Assembly (NCBI GenBank): GCA_937924405.1
Contig: CALDVW010000097.1
Span: 1-35,706 of the forward strand
Direction: 5' to 3'
Length of the DNA: 35,706 bases
Source: an uncultured Lysobacterales bacterium
Lineage (GTDB): Bacteria; Pseudomonadota; Gammaproteobacteria; Xanthomonadales; SZUA-36
Shown here: piece by piece, positions 8,856-17,745 of the stretch
Numbering within the stretch: the stretch's first letter is position 1
How the letters are laid out: each line of letters begins with the position of its first letter
The notes under the pieces: generated by a model
What the model saw: only the letters and a program-made list of their open reading frames with translations
What the model was told of the DNA's origin: nothing
The model's database searches: none
Program-made: the position numbers and the translations under genes

Positions 8856-9878
8856 ATGTTTTATGAACTGGTCCGCAAGGCCCTGTTTGCAACCGACCCG
8901 GAGACGGCTCACGAATTGACGCTGGAAAGCCTGCGAATGGGTTACCGGGTCGGCGCAACCCGCCTGTGGTGCAAGGAGCAGTCACAGCCCGTTCATTGCA
9001 TGGGCCTCGAGTTTCCAAATCCCGTCGGAGTGGCGCCGGGACTGGACAAGAACGGCGACTATTTCGAGGCGCTCGGCAGCCTGGGTTTCGGTTTTGTGGA
9101 AATCGGTACCATCACACCCAGGCCGCAACCGGGAAATCCAAAACCGAGGGTGTTCCGGCTGACTGAAGCCCAGGCAATGATTAACCGCCTGGGCTTCAAT
9201 AACAAGGGCGTGGACCACCTGGTCAGGCGCGTGAGACGCCACAACTTCAAGGGTGTGCTGGGGATCAATATCGGAAAGAATTTCGATACTGCGATCGAGA
9301 ATGCAGCCGACGATTACCTGCACTGCCTGGAAAAGGTTTATCCCCATGCAGATTACGTCACGGTGAATATTTCCTCACCCAATACCCGGAATCTGCGGGA
9401 CCTGCAAGGGGAGGACGAACTCGACGCCCTGCTGGGCAAGATTACAGAGCGCCGCGATCAACTGGCCGACGAATATGGCCGTCGCGTGCCGTTGGCGGTC
9501 AAGATTGCACCTGATCTGGATGATGAAGCCATTCCCGCCATCGCCGGGGTCATTGCCCACCATCGCATGGATGCCGTCATTGCCACCAATACCACGGTCA
9601 GCCGGGATGGGGTCGAGGGAATGGAACACGCTGATGAGCCGGGCGGTTTATCCGGAGCGCCCCTTAAACCAAAGGCCGACAAAATACTCGCGTCCCTGCG
9701 CGTGGCACTTCCCCGGAAAATCGCCCTGATCGGTGTCGGCGGCATCGTTACCGGACAGGATGCGGTGGACAAAATTGAACTCGGGGCCGACCTCGTTCAG
9801 TTTTATACAGGCATGGTGTACCGCGGCCCGGACCTCGTTAACGAGTGTCTGCAGGCCATAGCTGAACGCAACACTTGA
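8856..9878 (+). CDS. pyrD: Dihydroorotate dehydrogenase (quinone), class 2
   Basis: FMN enzyme of de novo pyrimidine synthesis (340 aa). It oxidises dihydroorotate to orotate and passes electrons to quinone at the inner membrane. The class 2 N-terminal helical extension ([26 protein letters not shown]) that forms the quinone tunnel is present. The catalytic serine is Ser174 in [18 protein letters not shown] and phosphate-binding motifs [10 protein letters not shown] and [12 protein letters not shown] are intact. Length is close to E. coli PyrD (336 aa). Its stop overlaps the murB ATG by one base (TGATG), so the two genes are probably translationally coupled. Confidence 0.97.
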   Translation: MFYELVRKALFATDPETAHELTLESLRMGYRVGATRLWCKEQSQPVHCMGLEFPNPVGVAPGLDKNGDYFEALGSLGFGFVEIGTITPRPQPGNPKPRVFRLTEAQAMINRLGFNNKGVDHLVRRVRRHNFKGVLGINIGKNFDTAIENAADDYLHCLEKVYPHADYVTVNISSPNTRNLRDLQGEDELDALLGKITERRDQLADEYGRRVPLAVKIAPDLDDEAIPAIAGVIAHHRMDAVIATNTTVSRDGVEGMEHADEPGGLSGAPLKPKADKILASLRVALPRKIALIGVGGIVTGQDAVDKIELGADLVQFYTGMVYRGPDLVNECLQAIAERNT

Positions 9879-10897
9879 TGAAAGTCACCGAACGCCCCTC
9901 CCTCAAGGCATTCAACACGTTTAGAGTCGATGCCCGGGCCGGGCTTCTCCTCACCATTGAAACCGAAGAAGAGCTTCTTTCGCTGTCACCCTTTTGTGCC
10001 AAACGCGACCTCGTTCTCGGCGAAGGGAGTAATACCCTGTTCGCCGGCGATGTTCCGGGCACTGTTTTCCTCAACCGCATTGCGGGAAAAGAAATACTTG
10101 AAGTGAAAGACAAGCAGGTCCTGGTCGAGGTCGGCGCGGGTGAAAACTGGCATCAACTGGTTCTATGGTCGCTGAAACATAATCTGTACGGTCTCGAAAA
10201 TCTTTCCCTGATTCCAGGCTCAACTGGCGCGGCGCCCATTCAGAACATCGGCGCCTACGGAATGGAATTATCCTCGGTTCTGGAAAGCGTCACCGCCTGG
10301 GATTGGCAAAAGTCTGCGTGGGTCACGCTGAGGCAGGATGAATGTGAACTGGGTTACCGCGACAGCCGCTTCAAGTCCAGGGAAAGGGATCGCTACCTGA
10401 TCACTTCGGTTCGCCTGCAACTGGATCAGGAATTCCGGCCCCGGCTTGACTATTCCGGTCTGCGGCAGGAGCTTGCCATGGAAGGGTCATCCCGGCCGAC
10501 CGGCCGGGCAGTCAGTGACGCCGTCATCCGCTTGCGCCGCGCGCGACTGCCTGACCCGGCAGTCGCTGGAAACGCCGGTAGTTTTTTCAAAAACCCGGTA
10601 GTCAGCCGGTCGGACGGCTCGGCTCTTCTGGCAGACAACCCGGATCTGCCATACCGGCTGACCGGCGATTCGATGCTCAAGATTTCTGCTGCCTGGATGA
10701 TTGAGCAATGCGGTTTGAAGGGATTCCGCAACGGGGATGCAGGGATATCAGACCAACACGCTCTCGTTCTCGTGAATTACGCTTCGGCAACCGGTGCTGA
10801 GATTCAAAAACTGGCCGAACATGTGCAGTCGGTGGTTTATGCGCAATTCGGAATTCGGCTGGAGCCGGAGCCGAGGATTATCGATTTCAGCGCGTGA
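9878..10897 (+). CDS. murB: UDP-N-acetylenolpyruvoylglucosamine reductase (MurB, type I)
   Basis: FAD enzyme of peptidoglycan precursor synthesis that reduces enolpyruvyl-UDP-GlcNAc to UDP-MurNAc with NADPH. I chose the ATG at 9878 (339 aa; E. coli 342), which overlaps the pyrD stop; a TTG one codon earlier is also in frame. FAD-binding residues are seen in LGEGSNTLF and in PIQNIGAYGMEL. The proton donor is Ser235 in GNAGSFFKNP, and the C-terminal Glu331 in LEPEPRIID completes the active site. The long insert between YRDSRFK and the active-site serine is typical of type I MurB. It ends just before a convergent gene. Confidence 0.97.
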   Translation: MKVTERPSLKAFNTFRVDARAGLLLTIETEEELLSLSPFCAKRDLVLGEGSNTLFAGDVPGTVFLNRIAGKEILEVKDKQVLVEVGAGENWHQLVLWSLKHNLYGLENLSLIPGSTGAAPIQNIGAYGMELSSVLESVTAWDWQKSAWVTLRQDECELGYRDSRFKSRERDRYLITSVRLQLDQEFRPRLDYSGLRQELAMEGSSRPTGRAVSDAVIRLRRARLPDPAVAGNAGSFFKNPVVSRSDGSALLADNPDLPYRLTGDSMLKISAAWMIEQCGLKGFRNGDAGISDQHALVLVNYASATGAEIQKLAEHVQSVVYAQFGIRLEPEPRIIDFSA

Positions 10898-10903
10898 TGC
10901 TGA

Positions 10904-10941
10904 AACGCTTTTGCTCGGCCACTGCCTCACTAAAAAGCGTT
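10904..10941. terminator. Inverted repeat at the murB / gcdH convergence
   Basis: A 9-bp perfect inverted repeat, AACGCTTTT (10904-10912) and AAAAGCGTT (10933-10941), with a 20-base spacer sits at the junction of two convergent genes. The T- and A-runs inside its arms could serve as a bidirectional terminator. The stem is AT-rich and the loop long, so the call is weak. The right arm overlaps the last three codons of the acyl-CoA dehydrogenase. Confidence 0.35.
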
Positions 10942-12093
10942 GATACCGGTTAGTTCCCTGCCGACCACCAGTTGATGGACGGTTTCCGTTCCCTCGTAGG
11001 TAATTACACTTTCCAGGTTGAGCATGTGGCGGATCGCCTTGTACTCGGTGGTGATGCCGCTACCACCCAGGATGTCCCTGCAGTCCCGCGCGATATCCAG
11101 CGCCATGCGAACGTTATTCCATTTCGCGATACTGACCTGCGTTGGCTGCATTTGACCGGCATCTTTCATCCGACCAAGCTGCAGCGCCAGGAGTTGGGCG
11201 GTGGTGATACGGCGCGCCATTTCAGCCAGCCGGATCTGGATCGCCTGATTGGCTGCCAGAGGCCGGCCGAAAAGCACTCGATCAGCCGTGTACCCGATCA
11301 CTTCGGCCAGGCAATCAATCGCACATCCAATCGGACCCCAGCTGATCCCGTAACGCGCCTGTGTCAGGCAACCCAGCGGTCCTTTGAGGCCGGTCACATT
11401 GGGCAAACGATTGCCTTCCGGCACCCGGACGTTATCGAAGTACAGTTCTGAGGTTACCGAAGCTCGCAAAGACATCTTGGACTTGATCGTGCGGGATTCG
11501 AACCCCGGCATACCTTTCTCAAGCACAAATCCCATGATTCCTTCATCGGTTGTGGCCCAAACCACTGCAATATCGGCAATACTGCCATTGGTGATCCACA
11601 TCTTGGATCCGTTGATTATCCAATCATCACCTTTGCGCCGGGCATGGGTTTTCATGCTTGCCGGGTCCGAACCTCCGTGTGATTCAGTCAGCCCAAAGCA
11701 CCCAATAATTTCTCCCGCCGCCATCCCGGGCAGCCAGCGCTGCTTATGTTCTTCAGTGCCATAAGCGTGTATGGGATACATGCACAAGCTGGATTGCACC
11801 GACACGAAGCTCCGCAAACCCGAATCACAACGTTCGAGTTCCTGGCAGATCAGGCCGTAGGAAACGGCGTTGAGACCGGCGCAGCCATAGCCTTCCAGGC
11901 TGGATCCCAACAGGCCCAATTCGGCAATCTCCGGCACCAATTCGGAAGGGAATTCAGCCTTGTCGAAATGACTTGCGATCAGCGGCATGGCGCGCTCGTC
12001 AACAAAGCGTGCGACGCTCTCCTTGATCATGATTTCTTCTTCGCTGAGCAGCGACTCGACATCGAACAGGTCGAAAGGATTCAGCTTGGCCAT
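10930..12093 (-). CDS. gcdH: Glutaryl-CoA dehydrogenase
   Basis: FAD acyl-CoA dehydrogenase (387 aa) that converts glutaryl-CoA to crotonyl-CoA and CO2, passing electrons to ETF; it acts at the end of lysine, tryptophan and glutarate breakdown. The sequence follows the GcdH subgroup: an N-terminal DLFDVESLLSEEE, FGLTESHGGSDPASM, SKMWITNGSIADI, and the catalytic base Glu367 in TYEGTETVHQL, the GcdH version of this motif. The length fits the family (about 390 aa). It starts 38 bases after the 5'-nucleotidase on the same strand and converges with murB. No glutaryl-CoA synthesis genes are visible nearby. Confidence 0.93.
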   Translation of the reverse strand: MAKLNPFDLFDVESLLSEEEIMIKESVARFVDERAMPLIASHFDKAEFPSELVPEIAELGLLGSSLEGYGCAGLNAVSYGLICQELERCDSGLRSFVSVQSSLCMYPIHAYGTEEHKQRWLPGMAAGEIIGCFGLTESHGGSDPASMKTHARRKGDDWIINGSKMWITNGSIADIAVVWATTDEGIMGFVLEKGMPGFESRTIKSKMSLRASVTSELYFDNVRVPEGNRLPNVTGLKGPLGCLTQARYGISWGPIGCAIDCLAEVIGYTADRVLFGRPLAANQAIQIRLAEMARRITTAQLLALQLGRMKDAGQMQPTQVSIAKWNNVRMALDIARDCRDILGGSGITTEYKAIRHMLNLESVITYEGTETVHQLVVGRELTGINAF

Positions 12094-12131
12094 CCGGTGC
12101 TCCAGATCAGGTTTATATAGGGGGAAGTATT

Positions 12132-13058
12132 CTACTCGTTGGTGACACCGCTGGGTACATGCGCGGTGGCAACGTGTGCCTGCGCCGATTCGACGTGTAC
12201 CTGCTGGTCATCGAAAAAGATATCTGCCCCGAATGTCTTTAAAAATTCGCCCTTCGAGCGTCCACCAAGAAAAAGCGCCTCGTCGATCCGGATACCCCAT
12301 TCCCGGAGAGTCAATACCACCCGCTTATGCGCTGGCGCTGAGCGCGCTGTCACCAGGGCAGTGCGAATCGGGTTGTCATCGATCGGATAGGCTGACTGGA
12401 TCTTATGCAGCGCCTCAAGCACGGGTTTGAAAGGCCCCCCGGACAACGGCCGTTTGGCAGCTTCCCGCTCACTATCGGAAAAAGCTTCCAGCCCCCTCTC
12501 CTGGTAGACGCGTTCCGCTTCGTCGCTGAATATCACGGCGTCGCCGTCGAAGGCTATTCTCAGTTGTCCGCTGTGTTCGCCGCTGGCGCTGCCCGGCAGG
12601 ATGGTGGCCGCCGCATAGCCTTTTTCAAGCGCCTTGCGCACGTCACCGGCGTTGGTTGACAGCAGCAAACCGGCACCATAGGCCTCCATGTAGCGGTAAG
12701 GGCTTTCGCCCCCGGTAAAGGCCGCCCGCTCAATCTTCATGCCGAAATGTTCGATCGTATTGAAGATTCGCAATCCCGTATCTGCGCTGTTCCTGGAAAG
12801 CAGGATCACTTCGACACCGGGATGATCAATATCATCGTCATTCAGCGCGAGCAACTTTTTCACCAGCGGAAAGGCTACCCCGGGTTTAAGGTGTACATCT
12901 TCACGTCGAACCTGGTAGTCGGAATAGGCGGTCAGCCCTTCAGATTCGTAAACCTGGTGGCTGTCCCGAAGATCGAATAGCGCACGGGAAGAAATTCCGA
13001 TGACCAATACATCATCACTGGAAGCCTGGCCCGAATTAGCTGGCTCAGGATGATTCAT
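12132..13058 (-). CDS. Cytosolic 5'-nucleotidase, NT5C1 family
   Basis: A 308-aa protein of the family that includes eukaryotic cytosolic 5'-nucleotidase 1A/1B, which dephosphorylates AMP and related monophosphates. The family-type N-terminal block (DVLVIGISSRALFDL, then YQVRREDVHLKPGVAFPLVKKLL) is clear. The HAD-type acid pair appears as AFDGDAVIFSDE with Asp171 and Asp173, and LLSRNSADTGLRIFNTI and TALVTARSAPAHKRVV are further conserved blocks. Its first 14 bases overlap the end of the Nudix-like/APH-like gene, so the two are co-translated. Substrate cannot be told from sequence. The acidic C-terminus beyond DIFFDDQ looks unstructured. Confidence 0.85.
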   Translation of the reverse strand: MNHPEPANSGQASSDDVLVIGISSRALFDLRDSHQVYESEGLTAYSDYQVRREDVHLKPGVAFPLVKKLLALNDDDIDHPGVEVILLSRNSADTGLRIFNTIEHFGMKIERAAFTGGESPYRYMEAYGAGLLLSTNAGDVRKALEKGYAAATILPGSASGEHSGQLRIAFDGDAVIFSDEAERVYQERGLEAFSDSEREAAKRPLSGGPFKPVLEALHKIQSAYPIDDNPIRTALVTARSAPAHKRVVLTLREWGIRIDEALFLGGRSKGEFLKTFGADIFFDDQQVHVESAQAHVATAHVPSGVTNE

Positions 13059-14394
13059 ATGCGGCGATCAGTTCTCTGCACAGGCGCTGCAATACCCGTG
13101 TTTTAGCAGCATGGGAAACACTGTCCGGCTCTATATACTCCATTTGAGCGCCCCATCGATAAAGTTGCCACGCGGGTAATAACCGGTTCGCCAGTTCGAA
13201 GGATTCCTCCAGTCGGGAAGAAGGTTCAAATTCTGCAAATGCCGAAAACCAGGCATTTCGCAAATCTTTTTCCTGTTCGCCCTGTGCGCCAAGCGATTGC
13301 AAAAATACCGAGGCGCTGAAAAATGGATGGGAAACCATGACATCCGACCAGTTCAGCACTTTCAAACTGCCGTCTTCACGAATCACGTTGGTGGCACCAA
13401 ACCCGGGGTGAACCAGGGTGGCTGGTAAAGCGTATTCCGACAACTGCCGGCACAGGCCCTGGGAATCTGATATCCGGGGTAGCAAACGTTCCAACTCGGC
13501 AGCGGACAAGCTGTTTTCCCCTGACTGCAATACCGGGTGCAGTTTATCGAATTCACCAAGAAACAGGTCAAGTGACGCAATGCCTCTGTCAGGCACTTCC
13601 AGCTTTTTCCACTCAACCGCGTGCCTGCTGCTTTCCAGTTGAAAATTCGCAAACTTGCGGGCGATGGAAAACGCATCTTCATCACCTGTCTGCAGGCCGC
13701 CGTTTTCATGATAGGCATCCATCAACAACCAGTTGTTTGGGACATCGGAAGCAAGCGGTTGCGGCACCAGATCAGGAAAGCGCCCGGCCAATGCCAGGGT
13801 AACAGCCGCTTCATTAGGTGGCGCGGGGTAAGAGGCTTTGAATAAAACAACACCCCGGGCCGTGTTGACCTGTAAAAAAGTGTGTGCAGGCCAGCAAACG
13901 AATTTCTGCTGTACAGAGCCGGTGACCTGGATATGCAACCGGTCCAGTTCATGCTGAATCCAGCTTTCTGCCTTCTTGAACCAGCGCTTGCGCTCCCAGG
14001 CCGGCCGTAGCGGAGAGACCCACCCCTTTTCTGCATCTCTAAGCCAGTCAGCCAACGGGTCGGGTTGGCCCGCTTTCCTGTTACGGAACTCCTTATACTC
14101 TTTGCTGCCAACCCAGACCGACTTGAGATTCTTCAGGTTGTGTCCGGATTGTTGTTCCAGTTCTATGTAATGCCTGTTCGCTGTTTCCACCAAATGGCGC
14201 AATACTGTGACTTTCAGTCCGTATTTGTTCAAGATCCCGGCGGCGATCATCTGGGCCCTGTTGCCGACAAACCCGGCTGCCGGGAACCGGACGGTGGGTG
14301 GCATCCAGCCGGTCGAGTGCTTGACGACCATGAACTTTGGTTTGGATGGGTGTGAAATGATGCAATGGCAAGTTGCCAGTTGTACTTCGTTCAT
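13045..14394 (-). CDS. Fusion of a degenerate Nudix-like domain and an APH-kinase-like domain
   Basis: An unusual 449-aa two-domain protein. Residues 1-100 resemble a Nudix fold (CHCIISHPSKPKFMVVKHS, then a box-like PAAGFVGNRAQMIAAGILNKYGL at 38-60), but the catalytic glutamates of the Nudix box are replaced. Residues 160-440 resemble aminoglycoside phosphotransferase/choline-kinase folds: FLQVNTARGVVLFKASYP resembles the beta-strand lysine region and NNWLLMDAY the hinge. The catalytic loop reads HPGFGATN (His329-Asn336), with Gly331 where the kinase Asp is expected, and the metal-binding Asp is Asn348 in LNWSD. Both domains therefore look catalytically altered. It overlaps the nucleotidase gene and is divergent from the LolA-like cassette. 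Function unknown. Confidence 0.7.
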   Translation of the reverse strand: MNEVQLATCHCIISHPSKPKFMVVKHSTGWMPPTVRFPAAGFVGNRAQMIAAGILNKYGLKVTVLRHLVETANRHYIELEQQSGHNLKNLKSVWVGSKEYKEFRNRKAGQPDPLADWLRDAEKGWVSPLRPAWERKRWFKKAESWIQHELDRLHIQVTGSVQQKFVCWPAHTFLQVNTARGVVLFKASYPAPPNEAAVTLALAGRFPDLVPQPLASDVPNNWLLMDAYHENGGLQTGDEDAFSIARKFANFQLESSRHAVEWKKLEVPDRGIASLDLFLGEFDKLHPVLQSGENSLSAAELERLLPRISDSQGLCRQLSEYALPATLVHPGFGATNVIREDGSLKVLNWSDVMVSHPFFSASVFLQSLGAQGEQEKDLRNAWFSAFAEFEPSSRLEESFELANRLLPAWQLYRWGAQMEYIEPDSVSHAAKTRVLQRLCRELIAAYESS

Positions 14395-14518
14395 CTGTTA
14401 TTCCCATGATTGAATCGTGCGCCTTTTAGCTGCACCATGAGCATTACAAAACCTGGTGTACTGAGACTTCAGATTTTATGTTGCGTGATTGTACGCCAAA
14501 GCATGAATGAGGTGATAA

Positions 14519-15265
14519 ATGCGTTTCGTTCCGGCCCTTGTTTTTTCATTTCTGATTTCGCCTTTGGCAGCCCAGGAACCTGACGCCCAGGAACTCGTGA
14601 GGCTCGCCATGGAACACTGGCGCGGCTTGACGTCTTACTCCAATATGACCATGACGATTCACCGGCCGGACTGGGAACGCTCCATGACCATGCGCTCCTG
14701 GAGCAAGGGCGATAAACAGTCGCTGGTGCGTGTCGTCGAGCCAAAAAAGGACGCAGGCAACGGTACCCTGCTCAACGACAACAATATGTGGACCTACACA
14801 CCCAAGATCAACCGGATCATAAAGGTGCCGTCGTCAATGATGTCACAGAGCTGGATGGGTAGTGACTTCTCCAACAAGGACATCAGCAAATCCACCGACA
14901 TCATAGACCAGTACGACCATGAGCTGACCTCGCGGGAGGAACACAATGGCCATGTTTTCTACACCATCACATCCATTCCGCACGAGGATGCGGCAGTGGT
15001 CTGGGGCAAGGAGGTCCTCACGGTCAGGGATGATTACGTCTTGATGGAGCAACAGTTCTGGGACCAGGACGGCGAAATGGTCAAAAGCCTTGAAACCCTC
15101 GAAGTTGAGAAAATGGGCGGCAGGGCAGTCGCGAAAGTCATGCGCATGGGCAAGGTAAATACGCCCGGGGAGTGGACACAACTCACCGCGAACACGATCG
15201 AATTTGACCTGGAGCTACCGGAAAACCTGTTCACCCTCTCGAACCTGAGGAATCCTCGGCAGTGA
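14519..15265 (+). CDS. LolA-like outer-membrane lipoprotein-sorting family protein (periplasmic)
   Basis: Periplasmic protein (248 aa) with a signal peptide of about 18 residues (ending PLAAQ). The mature part matches the LolA-like group annotated as outer membrane lipoprotein-sorting protein: MTMTIHRPDWERSMTMRSWSKGDKQSLVRVVEPKKDAGNGTLLNDNNMWTYTPK is typical in pattern, as is YDHELTSREEHNGHVFY. Such proteins are thought to carry a lipid-like cargo in a curved beta-sheet cavity. No lipobox cysteine is present. A GAGGTGA site precedes the ATG. Its stop overlaps the next permease start as GTGA, so it is the first gene of a five-gene ABC/beta-barrel cassette. It is not the housekeeping LolA, whose sequence and neighbours differ. 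Confidence 0.85.
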   Translation: MRFVPALVFSFLISPLAAQEPDAQELVRLAMEHWRGLTSYSNMTMTIHRPDWERSMTMRSWSKGDKQSLVRVVEPKKDAGNGTLLNDNNMWTYTPKINRIIKVPSSMMSQSWMGSDFSNKDISKSTDIIDQYDHELTSREEHNGHVFYTITSIPHEDAAVVWGKEVLTVRDDYVLMEQQFWDQDGEMVKSLETLEVEKMGGRAVAKVMRMGKVNTPGEWTQLTANTIEFDLELPENLFTLSNLRNPRQ

Positions 15266-16491
15266 CACTTAATTTGCGGATGGCCTGGCGCAACCTTTGG
15301 CGGCACAAACGCCGTACCTGGTTGACCGCAACCGCGATGATTTTCTCAAATGTCCTGTTGGTATTCATGATCTCCCTGCAACTGGGTTCCTACGACATGA
15401 TGATCAACAACACATTGCAGGCATTCAGTGGCCACCTGCAGGTGCAGAGAACGGGCTACAACGAAAACCCGAAACTCAGGACAAGCATGGAATCCATCCG
15501 GCCACTCGCAAACCGGTTGCGCCAGGCTCTGCCGCAAGCGCGCGTCACGGCGCGCGCCGAGGGTTTCGTATTGGCCTCGAGTGAACAGCGTTCGTTCGGC
15601 ATACAGGTGATTGGAGTTCAGCCTGAATATGAAGCCGGTGTATCCACCATTCCCGGCCTGGTGAGACGGGGCCGGTACCTGCAGAATTCCAATGTCCCCG
15701 AGATTGTCATCGGTGCGGTGATGGCGAAGAACCTCAAGATCGATACCGGTGATGAACTGACCTTGTTGGGCAGTGGACGTGACGGGTCTTTTGCGGCCGG
15801 CGTACTGACCGTGGTGGGTGTTTTTGAAAGTGGCAATCAGGCTATGGATCGCAGTTTCGCGGAGATTCCCCTTGGGTATTTCCAGGACATGTTTACGATG
15901 GACGGCCATGGCCACAGTATCGCAATCGCACTGGACAGCCTCGACCAGATCGGTGTGGCTCATGCAACGGCTGAATCGGTCATTGCAGGAAGCGGCCAAC
16001 TCGCTGTACTCGACTGGAATGCCCTGCATCCTGGACTGCAGCAGGCAATCCAGGCTGATTTTTCCAGCGCCTGGTTCATGTACGGCGTTTTGATCATCCT
16101 GGTGGCTTTCAGCGTATTGAACACCCAACTGATGTCGGTACTGGAGCGAACTCGTGAATTCGGTGTGATTACGGCGCTGGGCATCAAACCCCGCAAACTG
16201 GCTTCGCTGGTGATGTTGGAAACGACGCTGATGGCGCTGATCGGCCTGATCATTGGGGTATTCCTCGGCTGGCTGGTGGCTTTGTACTTTAATACCGCGG
16301 GATTCAGCTACCCGGGGATGGAAGAGATGACTGAACGGTTCAACCTGCCGGGCGCCATGTATCCAGCAGTCAGCGTCTTTTCCATGATGCTCGGTCCGAG
16401 CGTGGTTTTTCTCTTCTGCATGCTGGCGTCGATATATCCTGCCCTGCGCCTGTTGCGCTTGCAGCCTGTCGAAGCAATGAGGACAGTTTGA
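15262..16491 (+). CDS. FtsX/MacB/LolE-type ABC transporter permease, first of two
   Basis: Inner-membrane permease (409 aa) with the type VII ABC layout. A cytoplasmic amphipathic start (RMAWRNLWRHKRRTW) leads into TM1 at about 19-41. A large periplasmic domain of about 220 residues (42-265) follows, then three C-terminal TMs (about 270-293, 315-342 and 370-398). The conserved cytoplasmic loop SVLERTREFGVITALGIKPRKL is the coupling segment for the ATPase, and the end LRLLRLQPVEAMRTV is typical. The GTG start overlaps the LolA-like stop. It is a clear paralogue of the next gene; the two probably form a heterodimer as LolC and LolE do. Confidence 0.92.
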   Translation: MTLNLRMAWRNLWRHKRRTWLTATAMIFSNVLLVFMISLQLGSYDMMINNTLQAFSGHLQVQRTGYNENPKLRTSMESIRPLANRLRQALPQARVTARAEGFVLASSEQRSFGIQVIGVQPEYEAGVSTIPGLVRRGRYLQNSNVPEIVIGAVMAKNLKIDTGDELTLLGSGRDGSFAAGVLTVVGVFESGNQAMDRSFAEIPLGYFQDMFTMDGHGHSIAIALDSLDQIGVAHATAESVIAGSGQLAVLDWNALHPGLQQAIQADFSSAWFMYGVLIILVAFSVLNTQLMSVLERTREFGVITALGIKPRKLASLVMLETTLMALIGLIIGVFLGWLVALYFNTAGFSYPGMEEMTERFNLPGAMYPAVSVFSMMLGPSVVFLFCMLASIYPALRLLRLQPVEAMRTV

Positions 16492-17735
16492 TGGCGGGCA
16501 CCAGTATTTTGCCTTTTGGTGCAATGACCCGGCTGGCCTGGCGCAACCTGTGGCGGAATCACCGGCGCACTTTGATCATGCTGCTGGCTATCTCCGTTGG
16601 CGTATGGGCGATGATTTTCATGACCGCCATGATGCGCGGAATGGTCGATCAGATGGTGGAGGATGGTATCGACGCCCTGCCCGGCCAGGTGCAGGTGCAC
16701 CACCCGAACTACCGGGACGACCCGAGCATCGAGAACAGCATGCCGGAACCTCTCAGGCAGTTTTTCCAGGAACTTGAGCAATCAGCGGCTACCGGCTGGA
16801 CCCGGCGGGTCCGAGTTCCTGCGATGATATCGAGTGAGCGGGACAGCCGGGGCGTCACCCTGTTGGGGGTTGAGCCGGCAGGTGAAATTGCGCTGGGTTT
16901 CGACCCGGGAAGCATCGTGCAGGGCCGTTTCCTGGAGTCAGAGACTGATAAAGGCCTGGTCATTGGCGAAAAACTGCTGGACCGGCTCGAGACGGACCTC
17001 GGGAAACGCGTGGTCATCATGAGTCAGGATCCGGAAAACAACATCGCCGACCGTGGTTTCCGAATTGTTGGCGTCTACAAGGCGAAGCTCAGCAGCCTCG
17101 AAGAAACCTATGTCTATGCCGGGCTCGGCACCACGCAATCCCTGCTGAGCCTGGATGGCATGATTTCAGAAATTGCGATCACCGGCAGGGATTACCGCAA
17201 CGTAGATGACCTTCTGGAACAGGTGTCCACCGCCGCTGGAAATTCCCTGGAAACCCTGCCCTGGATGGAGCTTGATTCCTATCTCGGCCTGATGCTTGGC
17301 GTTATGGATGGTTTTGTGTTGGTGTGGATTATCGTGATTTTCCTGGCATTGAGTTTCGGCCTGGTCAACACGCTGATGATGGCCGTTTTTGAACGAGTCC
17401 GGGAAATCGGCCTGATGCAGGCCCTGGGCATGAAACCTTCCGCAATCCTGTACCAGATTCTGCTGGAGTCACTCCTGCTGCTGCTGCTCGGCCTGATCCT
17501 TGGTAATACGCTCGCCATCGCCAGCATTCTGCCAATCCAGGACGGCATTGACATTTCAATGGTTGCCGAGGGTATGGAGATGATGGGGGCATCCAGCATG
17601 CTTTACCCGGCACTGAAGACAAAGGACCTGTTGCTCGCAAACGTCGTTGTCATTGTTCTGGGAATCATAACCAGCCTGTTGCCTGCCTGGCGGGCTTCTC
17701 AATACCGTCCCGTCGAAGCAATCGCGAAAACCTGA
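16491..17735 (+). CDS. FtsX/MacB/LolE-type ABC transporter permease, second of two
   Basis: Second permease of the cassette (414 aa from the ATG at 16491, which shares one base with the preceding TGA). The layout equals that of its paralogue: LAWRNLWRNHRRTL before TM1 (about 25-46), a large periplasmic domain, then TMs at about 265-288, 315-340 and 378-400. The coupling loop AVFERVREIGLMQALGMKPSAI and the terminal ASQYRPVEAIAKT are conserved. In-frame methionine 12 (MTRLAWRNL) is an alternative start. The large periplasmic domain suggests contact with a periplasmic carrier, here probably the LolA-like protein encoded first in the operon. Confidence 0.92.
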   Translation: MAGTSILPFGAMTRLAWRNLWRNHRRTLIMLLAISVGVWAMIFMTAMMRGMVDQMVEDGIDALPGQVQVHHPNYRDDPSIENSMPEPLRQFFQELEQSAATGWTRRVRVPAMISSERDSRGVTLLGVEPAGEIALGFDPGSIVQGRFLESETDKGLVIGEKLLDRLETDLGKRVVIMSQDPENNIADRGFRIVGVYKAKLSSLEETYVYAGLGTTQSLLSLDGMISEIAITGRDYRNVDDLLEQVSTAAGNSLETLPWMELDSYLGLMLGVMDGFVLVWIIVIFLALSFGLVNTLMMAVFERVREIGLMQALGMKPSAILYQILLESLLLLLLGLILGNTLAIASILPIQDGIDISMVAEGMEMMGASSMLYPALKTKDLLLANVVVIVLGIITSLLPAWRASQYRPVEAIAKT

Positions 17736-17745
17736 AGGAACCGCC

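Noticed and set aside
14395..14518. Bidirectional promoter between the Nudix/APH-like gene and the LolA-like gene
   Set aside because: A TACAAT (14493-14488, minus) is visible but no -35 at proper spacing; nothing convincing on plus either. Promoters must exist here but I cannot place them.
15346..16524. Minus-strand open frame of 392 codons across the first permease gene
   Set aside because: Rich in His and Gln, with no domain pattern, and antisense to a clear FtsX-type permease; a shadow frame.
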